From the NCBI GenBank assembly GCA_049889655.1, contig JBMHCY010000097.1, positions 1-8,113 of the forward strand: a DNA stretch of 8,113 nucleotides, given 5' to 3'. A program made the position numbers and the translations under genes. The DNA comes from UBA1172 sp049889655. Its GTDB lineage: Bacteria; Pseudomonadota; Alphaproteobacteria; Puniceispirillales; UBA1172. Under the pieces are notes generated by a model, which had not been told where the DNA came from, ran no database searches, and saw nothing but the letters and a program-made list of their open reading frames with translations. Positions 1 through 4,493 of the stretch are shown in pieces (the first letter of the stretch is position 1; each line of letters opens with the position of its first letter).

Positions 1-3
1 GTC

Positions 4-32
4 TTACGGATAGCCTTATAATTTGGTATAAT
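4..32 (+). promoter_or_regulatory. Putative extended -10 promoter for the HGGxSTG gene
   Basis: TGGTATAAT at 24-32 fits the extended -10 form TGnTATAAT exactly. The -35 position, 17 bp upstream at 4-9, reads TTACGG and is weak, which is tolerable for an extended -10 promoter. A second perfect TATAAT lies at 17-22. Transcription would start near 38-40 and leave a leader of about 20 nt before the ATG at 58. In AT-rich DNA such matches arise easily, so this is a candidate only. Confidence 0.4.
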
Positions 33-57
33 AAAACCCTTAATCGGGGTCTTGTTA

Positions 58-390
58 ATGTTAGCAAAAGGTAATGTTAAAATAGGTATAGAATGGCGTT
101 TTGGGGCAGATTGGCCTGGTCAACGATGTGGTGCTAAGACCCGAAAGGGGACTGCGTGCCAGCGTCCTGCAAATAAGAAGAATGGTCGCTGTCGACTGCA
201 TGGTGAGGCTAGTAGAGGCCCTAAAACAGACGCTGGACGAGTAATGATTGCAAAAGCGAATTCTAAGCATGGAAATTATACAAAAGATAGAATTTTAAAA
301 CGTAAAGAAGATGCAAAAAAATCAAGGGAGTTCTGGGCAAGGACGAAAATGATTGAAATTAGGCTACGTGCTGCTGGTGTTATTGATTAG
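58..390 (+). CDS. HGGxSTG domain-containing protein (phage-associated, function unknown)
   Basis: This is a 110-residue basic protein of the small HGGxSTG family, common in prophages and phages and without an established biochemical role. The N-terminal half has the family core: RCGAKT at 23-28, then C34, GRC ending at C45, and H48. C24, C34, C45 and H48 form a C-x9-C-x10-C-x2-H array that could bind zinc (inference). The signature is altered: HGEASRGPKT replaces HGGxSTGPKT. A KHGNYTKD segment and a highly charged helical C-terminal tail follow, ending in AAGVID. The ATG at 58 is preferred over the TTG at 52 because GGGGT at 46-50 sits 7 nt upstream of it. Codon use is much more AT-rich than in the genes after 1044. 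It faces the minus-strand ORF at 467-679, with a hairpin between them. Family assignment is fairly secure; function is unknown. Confidence 0.78.
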   Translation: MLAKGNVKIGIEWRFGADWPGQRCGAKTRKGTACQRPANKKNGRCRLHGEASRGPKTDAGRVMIAKANSKHGNYTKDRILKRKEDAKKSREFWARTKMIEIRLRAAGVID

Positions 391-416
391 CCACTAATCT
401 CATTCACATCATGAGC

Positions 417-455
417 CGGACAACGGACACGCCTATAGGCGTGTACCCTTGTCTG
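417..455. terminator. Long hairpin with perfect 18-bp palindromic core between convergent genes (possible bidirectional terminator)
   Basis: ACACGCCTATAGGCGTGT at 427-444 is a perfect palindrome. The flanks continue the stem: GG at 425-426 pairs with CC at 446-447 (A445 bulged), C424 opposes C448, and GACAA at 419-423 pairs with TTGTC at 449-453. A wobble and one further pair reach 417/455. The loop would be TATA. It starts 27 bp after the stop of the HGGxSTG gene and ends 12 bp before the stop of the convergent ORF, which suits a shared terminator. Neither side has a proper T-tract, so it may instead be a protein-binding palindrome or a Rho-assisted end. Confidence 0.45.
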
Positions 456-549
456 TCTCGTCAGTTTCATGATGCCCATCGGGCATGTCCGATGTTTGTC
501 CGGACACGTCCAGGTTTACCGTTTAGATTATATTTCTCCACTTCGGACA
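417..549. repeat. Cluster of six CGGACA hexamers in both orientations
   Basis: CGGACA occurs on the + strand at 417-422, 424-429, 501-506 and 544-549. It occurs on the - strand as TGTCCG at 486-491 and 497-502. The copies at 497-502 and 501-506 overlap to form the perfect palindrome TGTCCGGACA (497-506). Six copies in 133 bp is far above the chance expectation of well under one. Two copies lie in the hairpin between genes and four inside the 3' half of the minus-strand ORF. Role unknown. Confidence 0.55.
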
Positions 550-679
550 ATATGAGCTCTGAGCCCACATCTTCGAGTGTGCCACTACCATCTAGCCAAG
601 CATGGATGAGCTGTGCGTTTTGTTCTACATATTCTCGAACCCATGCTCGAGCACTCTCAGCGTGATCATGGTTTGTCAT
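467..679 (-). CDS. Hypothetical protein, 70 residues, unrecognised
   Basis: This minus-strand ORF starts at ATG 679-677 and ends at TGA 469-467, giving 70 residues. The product is hydrophilic and mostly helix-compatible, acidic in its N-terminal two thirds, with a basic tail (GKPGRVRTNIGHARWAS). It has no signal peptide, membrane segment or motif that I recognise. Its composition is far more protein-like than the Ser/Cys/Pro-rich + strand ORF over the same bases, which is why this strand was chosen. An in-frame GTG at 697 would add six residues; neither start has a strong Shine-Dalgarno sequence. A five-codon mini-ORF (MMALP, 693 to 676) ends on a TGA overlapping the ATG, so translational coupling is possible. 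It lies between the tRNA 3' end and a phage-type gene, so it is probably part of the same mobile segment. Its reality is moderately supported and its function unknown. Confidence 0.5.
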   Translation of the reverse strand: MTNHDHAESARAWVREYVEQNAQLIHAWLDGSGTLEDVGSELILSEVEKYNLNGKPGRVRTNIGHARWAS

Positions 680-795
680 GGCAAAGCCATCATACACTAA
701 AACAAAAACTAATTTTAGTAGGTGGACAAAAAGGTGGATATAAAATCAGTGATTTATATTAACTATTTGATTTTATAATTTGAATTAGAGGAAAA
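680..795. other. AT-rich non-coding strip with short repeats next to the tRNA (att-like or operator region)
   Basis: No gene is seen here. The strip holds two direct copies of AGGTGGA (720-726 and 732-738, 12-bp period) and a near-perfect dyad at 738-759 (ATATAAAATCA, G, TGATTTATAT, one bulged A). There is also a second direct pair ATTTGA (765-770 and 778-783, 13-bp period) and an ACTAAAA / TTTTAGT inverted pair at 696-702 and 713-719. Such packing beside a tRNA 3' end resembles the arm-type and accessory sites flanking integrase attachment sites, or the control region of the minus-strand ORF. No conventional tRNA terminator is visible after the CCA. Confidence 0.4.
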
Positions 796-882
<87 letters not shown>

Positions 883-904
883 ACATTCGCAATCGGTGAG
901 GGCC

Positions 905-932
905 ACCATACCCTTCCACATCTTACTGTCAA
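905..932 (-). promoter_or_regulatory. sigma-70 type promoter of tRNA-Leu
   Basis: On the minus strand a perfect TTGACA lies at 932-927. A 16-bp spacer follows, then TATGGT at 910-905. Transcription would start near 898, about 16 nt before the mature 5' end of the tRNA at 882. Confidence 0.65.
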
Positions 933-987
933 TAGGAAAGTCGGCCTCATCGGGGTGAAAAAATCACGCTTTCGCCGGGCTCTGCTA

Positions 988-1016
988 TGGGCATCGGCGG
1001 CCAATGCCCCTATATT
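988..1016 (+). promoter_or_regulatory. Putative promoter of the NDUFA9-family gene
   Basis: TGGGCA at 988-993, a 17-bp spacer and TATATT at 1011-1016 give a moderate sigma-70 match. The start would fall near 1023, just upstream of the AAGGAAG ribosome binding site at 1032-1038. It also argues against translation starting at the upstream ATG at 987. Confidence 0.35.
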
Positions 1017-1043
1017 CGGTTTAACGATGATAAGGAAGTGATC

Positions 1044-1994
1044 ATGAAACTTGACGGGAAAACGATTGCAGTAATTGGCGGTACCGGATTTATCGGCCGG
1101 ATGATTGTCGAGGCGCTGGCGGTGAAGGGCGCGCGGATCAAGGTTCTGGCGCGGAACCCGGATCGGGCCAAGTTCCTCAAGCCCATGGGGCAGGTGGGGC
1201 AAATCTCGATCCATGGCGGCAATGCCCTCGATGATGCTTCGCTTGTGACGGTCATGGAAGGTGCGGATGCGGTGGTCAACACGATCGGCATTCTCGCGGA
1301 AAGCGGCCGTCAGCGTTTTTCCAGCCTGCAGGCGGAGCTTCCCGGCCGCATCGGCCAGCACGCCAAGACCCTCGGGATCAGCCGGGTGGTGCAGATTTCC
1401 GCCATCGGTGCAAACGCGCAATCGAATATCAAATACGCTGCCAGCAAGGGGGCCGGTGAAGATAACCTGAAAGCGGCCTTTCCCCGCGCAACGATGCTGC
1501 GGCCGTCGCTTGTCTTTGGGGCAGGGGACGGATTTTTCAACCGCTTTGCCCGGATGGCGCTGCTGGCCCCGGGGCTGCCGGTGATTGGCGGTGGCGACAA
1601 CAAGGTCCAGCCTGTCTATGCTGGTGATGTCGCCGAGGCGGTTGTCGCGGTGCTCGAGCAGGATAAGACCGCCGGCAAGACCTATGAGCTTGGTGGCCCC
1701 GATGTGATGACTTTCCGTGAGGTCATGGCCTATATCATCCGCCATATCAAGCGTCGCCGGATGCTCATTCCGGTGCCCCACAGCATCATGATGCTGGCGG
1801 CCTCGGTCATGTCACCCCTGCCGAACGCACCGGTCACGACTGACCAGCTGAAACAGCTGCGGCTCGATAACGTTGTCGGGAAAGATTCGCTGGGGCTCGC
1901 TGACCTGAAGATTGATCCGAAGCCGGTGGATTTGATCGTTCCGGAATACCTGTCACGGTACAAGCCCGGCGGGCGTTTTTCGATCAATACCTAG
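1044..1994 (+). CDS. Complex I NDUFA9 subunit family protein (atypical SDR, NAD(P)-binding)
   Basis: This 316-residue protein is a Rossmann-fold atypical short-chain dehydrogenase of the family related to mitochondrial complex I subunit NDUFA9. The N-terminus carries the dinucleotide motif GGTGFIG (12-18), followed by beta-alpha repeats with LARNPDR (35-41) after the second strand. NTIGIL (79-84), VVQISAIGA (115-123) and the YAASK motif (131-135, YxxxK) are typical of extended and atypical SDRs. LRPSLVFGAGDGFFNRF (152-168) and the Q189-P-V-Y-A-G-D-V196 block are also characteristic. The start is ATG 1044 because AAGGAAG lies 5 nt upstream. In the family these proteins bind NAD(P)H and are thought to act in quinone or complex I assembly or stability; in bacteria the exact role is unproven. 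The gene converges on uppP, and the two stop codons overlap. An NAD-dependent epimerase annotation is the main alternative. Confidence 0.85.
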   Translation: MKLDGKTIAVIGGTGFIGRMIVEALAVKGARIKVLARNPDRAKFLKPMGQVGQISIHGGNALDDASLVTVMEGADAVVNTIGILAESGRQRFSSLQAELPGRIGQHAKTLGISRVVQISAIGANAQSNIKYAASKGAGEDNLKAAFPRATMLRPSLVFGAGDGFFNRFARMALLAPGLPVIGGGDNKVQPVYAGDVAEAVVAVLEQDKTAGKTYELGGPDVMTFREVMAYIIRHIKRRRMLIPVPHSIMMLAASVMSPLPNAPVTTDQLKQLRLDNVVGKDSLGLADLKIDPKPVDLIVPEYLSRYKPGGRFSINT

Positions 1995-2785
1995 AGATAA
2001 ATCATCGCCAGGAGCCCGCCACCGAGCAGGACACGGTAGATCACAAACGGCATGAAGCCGAAGCGCTGGATAATCGTCAGCATCACGTGGATCGAAATCA
2101 GCGCCACCACCATGGCGATTGTCGCGGCGATGGCCATATCGCCCCATTGATCAAGCGTCCCGTCACGAACCATATCAACACCCTTGAGTACGCCGGAACC
2201 GAGGATCACCGGTATCGACAGGATCATCGAAAACCGGGCTGCAGCCCGCGGCGCAATGCCAATGGCGCGTGCTGCTGTCATGGTGATCCCGGCACGGCTT
2301 GTCCCGGGGATAAGCGCCAGGCACTGGGCCACGCCGATGATTACTGCATCACCGATATGAATTGTCTTGAACCGCCGTTTGCCTTGGCTCATATCGGCAA
2401 GGCCGAGCAGGATGCCGAAGCCAAGCGTTGCCCAGGCGATCACCTCAATATTCCGCAGCATGGCCAGCATGGCGGCATTGTCGTTGAGCAGATAACCGGC
2501 GATGATCACCGGAATGGTCGCGACGAAAGCGGCCATGGAAACCCCGTGCACATCGGGAAAATGCCCCCCGAAGGTCAGGAAGGACAGGGCCATGCGCCTG
2601 ATTTCCGGGAAATTGTAGATGATCACGGCCACCACTGTCCCGAGATGGACCGCCACATCCATGGCAAGACCATAATCGGTGGACAGCCCAAGGCCGTGCA
2701 GAAGGTTGAGATGCCCTGACGATGAAATCGGCAGAAATTCGGTAATGCCCTGAATAAAGGCGATGAGGATTAACTGCTCAATCAT
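1991..2785 (-). CDS. uppP: Undecaprenyl-diphosphatase (BacA/UppP)
   Basis: The enzyme dephosphorylates undecaprenyl diphosphate to the monophosphate, recycling the lipid carrier for peptidoglycan and other surface polymers at the inner membrane. The product has 264 residues, close to the usual 265-275, and is very hydrophobic with about seven to eight membrane segments. The first family motif is Q12-x3-E16 within QGITEFLPISSSGH (12-25), the allowed (E/Q)xxxE form, with H25. The second is PGTSRAGIT (160-168), where the consensus PGxSRSxxT has Ala at 165; R164 and T168 are kept. The start is ATG 2785 with GGAG about 8 nt upstream. An in-frame start at 2839 is rejected because it overlaps the -35 box of a strong promoter. 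Its TAG stop (1993-1991) overlaps the TAG of the convergent gene. High levels confer bacitracin resistance in other bacteria. Confidence 0.96.
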   Translation of the reverse strand: MIEQLILIAFIQGITEFLPISSSGHLNLLHGLGLSTDYGLAMDVAVHLGTVVAVIIYNFPEIRRMALSFLTFGGHFPDVHGVSMAAFVATIPVIIAGYLLNDNAAMLAMLRNIEVIAWATLGFGILLGLADMSQGKRRFKTIHIGDAVIIGVAQCLALIPGTSRAGITMTAARAIGIAPRAAARFSMILSIPVILGSGVLKGVDMVRDGTLDQWGDMAIAATIAMVVALISIHVMLTIIQRFGFMPFVIYRVLLGGGLLAMIYL

Positions 2786-2810
2786 CTTCCTCTCCACTGT
2801 CCTGCTGTCC

Positions 2811-2839
2811 TGTATAACGCGAAGGGTTAAGCCTGGCAA
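2811..2839 (-). promoter_or_regulatory. sigma-70 type promoter of uppP
   Basis: On the minus strand TTGCCA (2839-2834), an exact 17-bp spacer and TATACA (2816-2811) match the consensus well. Transcription would begin near 2804, giving a leader of about 19 nt that contains the GGAG/AGAGG ribosome binding site before ATG 2785. Confidence 0.65.
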
Positions 2840-2948
2840 TGGCTACGATTGCTGGCTGGTTTGATATATGGCCGATACGGAACTATTTTTCGGGTGACAT
2901 CTCTCGCATCAATCCTATAGAATGGTAAAACCTGATGAGGATGAGTTA

Positions 2949-2973
2949 AAAAGGTTAACAGTATTGACCTTTT
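2949..2973. promoter_or_regulatory. Candidate operator dyad overlapping the gltD -35 box
   Basis: AAAAGGTTAA (2949-2958) and TTGACCTTTT (2964-2973) are inverted copies with 9 of 10 positions matching, separated by CAGTA. The right arm contains the putative -35 box TTGACC (2964-2969), so a bound dimer would block or modulate gltDB transcription. It does not match the NtrC consensus, and the regulator is not identifiable here. Confidence 0.4.
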
Positions 2974-2992
2974 GCGCTGATTGCGCTATCTC
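2964..2992 (+). promoter_or_regulatory. Putative gltD-gltB operon promoter
   Basis: TTGACC at 2964-2969 matches the -35 consensus at five of six positions. TATCTC follows after 17 bp at 2987-2992 as a weaker -10 box. Transcription would start near 2999, leaving a leader of about 40 nt. The intergenic region 2786-3038 separates this promoter from the divergent uppP promoter by about 125 bp; I see no gene in it. Confidence 0.4.
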
Positions 2993-3038
2993 CTGTCGGG
3001 ATAATGGCATCAACACATTGTTTGATCTGGAGTGAACG

Positions 3039-4481
3039 ATGACAACCGATCGCATGTTGCAGTTTGTCCGCACCGAAAAAGCCATGCCTGAAAAGCGGCA
3101 AGTGGCGGACCGCAAGACCGATTTCGATGAAATCTACGCCGCCTTTTCAGAGCAGAAGGCGACCGAGCAGGCGTCGCGCTGTTCCCAGTGCGGTGTGCCG
3201 TTCTGCCAGACAAACTGCCCGCTCCACAACAACATCCCCGACTGGCTGATGCTGACTGCCGAAGGCCGCATGGAAGAAGCCTGGGAAGTATCTTCTGCCA
3301 CCAACACCTTTCCGGAAATCTGCGGACGCATCTGCCCCCAGGACAGGCTCTGTGAAGGCAATTGTGTGATCGAAAAGGGTTTTGAGAGCGTCACCATCGG
3401 GGCGGTTGAAAAACACATCACCGAAACCGCATTTGAAAATGGCTGGGTCAAGCCGCCGCTACCCCGCGAGGAAAAGCCGCAATCCATCGGCATTATCGGC
3501 GCCGGGCCTGCCGGCTTGGCAGCAGCCGACCTGTTGCGCCGCCGCGGCTATCAGATTGAGATTTATGACCGCTATGACCGGGTCGGCGGGTTGCTGATTT
3601 ATGGCATTCCCGGGTTCAAACTGGAAAAATTCGTGGTCGAGCGGCGGGAAAAACTGCTCCGCGATGCTGGCATCACCTTCACCATGAACACCAATATCGG
3701 CACGGATATCAGTTTTGCCGACCTGCGTGAAAAGCATGATGCCGTGCTCATCGCCACTGGCGTCTACAAGGCCCGTGATCTTGCTGTCGATGGTGATGAC
3801 CTCGATGGTATCATCCCGGCTCTCGATTACCTGACAGCATCGAACCGCCTCGGCATGGGCGATGCCCTGGCTGCCGAAGACATGGCGCAATTCAATGCCG
3901 AAGGCCGCCGCGTTGTGGTTATTGGCGGTGGTGATACGGCCATGGATTGTGTCCGGACGGCGATCCGTCAGGAAGCTGAAAGTGTCACCTGCCTCTATCG
4001 TCGTGACCGGGCCAATATGCCGGGCTCCGAGCGCGAGGTGATGAACGCCGAAGAAGAAGGCGTGGTTTTTGACTGGCTGACCAAGCCGGACGCCTTCAAG
4101 GGCAAAACCCGCATCGAGGCCGTGGAATGTTCCAATATCCATCTCGGCCAGCCCGATGCCACCGGCCGTCGGGTCCCTGAACCGATCCCCGGGTCATCGC
4201 ATCTGAAAGAGGCTGATCTGGTGATCAAGGCGCTTGGGTTTGATCCTGAAAACCTGCCTGAGATGTTCAATGAACCGCGTCTTAAGACGTCACGTTGGGG
4301 CACGGTGAATATCGACTGGCGGTCAATGATGACCAGCCTTGACGGTGTTTTTGCCGCCGGTGATATCGTCCGCGGGGCGTCACTGGTTGTCTGGGCAGTG
4401 CGCGATGGTCGCGATGCTGCCGAACGTATCGATTCCTGGCTCAGGCAGAAGGCTGCCGGGGCCGACAAGATGGCTTCGTAA
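3039..4481 (+). CDS. gltD: Glutamate synthase [NADPH] small subunit
   Basis: GltD is the beta subunit of glutamate synthase. It takes electrons from NADPH through FAD and passes them via iron-sulfur clusters to the FMN of GltB. The 480-residue product is full length for the family. The N-terminal region carries C48, C51, C56, C60 (CSQCGVPFCQTNC) and C95, C99, C105, C109 (CGRICPQDRLCEGNC), the two Cys groups that bind [4Fe-4S] clusters. The FAD-binding GAGPAG lies at 154-159, the NADPH-binding GGGDTAMD at 296-303, and the second FAD contact GVFAAGD at 436-442 with VVWAVRDGRDAA after it. The start ATG 3039 has GGAG at 3029-3032, 6 nt upstream. gltB begins 12 bp downstream, so the two are clearly one operon. 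Stand-alone GltD-like reductases exist, but the adjacent gltB settles the role. Confidence 0.97.
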   Translation: MTTDRMLQFVRTEKAMPEKRQVADRKTDFDEIYAAFSEQKATEQASRCSQCGVPFCQTNCPLHNNIPDWLMLTAEGRMEEAWEVSSATNTFPEICGRICPQDRLCEGNCVIEKGFESVTIGAVEKHITETAFENGWVKPPLPREEKPQSIGIIGAGPAGLAAADLLRRRGYQIEIYDRYDRVGGLLIYGIPGFKLEKFVVERREKLLRDAGITFTMNTNIGTDISFADLREKHDAVLIATGVYKARDLAVDGDDLDGIIPALDYLTASNRLGMGDALAAEDMAQFNAEGRRVVVIGGGDTAMDCVRTAIRQEAESVTCLYRRDRANMPGSEREVMNAEEEGVVFDWLTKPDAFKGKTRIEAVECSNIHLGQPDATGRRVPEPIPGSSHLKEADLVIKALGFDPENLPEMFNEPRLKTSRWGTVNIDWRSMMTSLDGVFAAGDIVRGASLVVWAVRDGRDAAERIDSWLRQKAAGADKMAS

Positions 4482-4486
4482 GGAGG
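4480..4486 (+). promoter_or_regulatory. gltB ribosome binding site fused to the gltD stop codon
   Basis: AAGGAGG, a perfect anti-Shine-Dalgarno complement, begins inside the TAA stop of gltD (4479-4481) and lies 7 nt before ATG 4494. It fixes the gltB start and suggests termination-reinitiation coupling that keeps the two subunits in balance. Confidence 0.8.
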
Positions 4487-4493
4487 CTCTTTG

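Larger units (their letters stand above)
1..795. mobile_element. End of a putative prophage or genomic island integrated at tRNA-Leu
   Basis: This segment is visibly more AT-rich than everything after position 882. It carries a phage-associated HGGxSTG-family gene, an orphan small ORF and several compact repeat structures. It ends exactly at the 3' CCA end of a tRNA-Leu gene that points into it, the usual arrangement when a tyrosine integrase recombines into a tRNA 3' end. The left limit lies outside the window. No integrase, excisionase or second att copy is visible, so the mobile-element call is inferred from composition, gene content and position. Confidence 0.5.

Noticed and set aside
36..50. 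ACCC / GGGT hairpin in the leader of the first gene
   Set aside because: A 4-bp stem with a 7-nt loop and no T-run is too weak to call a terminator or attenuator.
411..665. Plus-strand ORF (84 codons) over the orphan minus-strand gene
   Set aside because: The product is Ser/Cys/Pro-rich and unlike a natural protein. Its start lies at the edge of the hairpin, without a ribosome binding site. The minus strand gives the more plausible product.
987..1043. Upstream ATG adding 19 residues to the NDUFA9-family protein
   Set aside because: The Rossmann motif sits at the expected distance from ATG 1044, which has AAGGAAG 5 nt before it. The upstream ATG has no such site and precedes the putative -10 box.
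2087..2719. Plus-strand ORF (210 codons) opposite uppP
   Set aside because: It encodes a His/Gly/Asp-rich shadow of a hydrophobic membrane protein gene, and the uppP frame carries both family motifs.
2786..2839. N-terminal extension of UppP from the in-frame start at 2839
   Set aside because: It would overlap the -35 box of a strong promoter, and the family begins at the MIEQL-type N-terminus with a good ribosome binding site.
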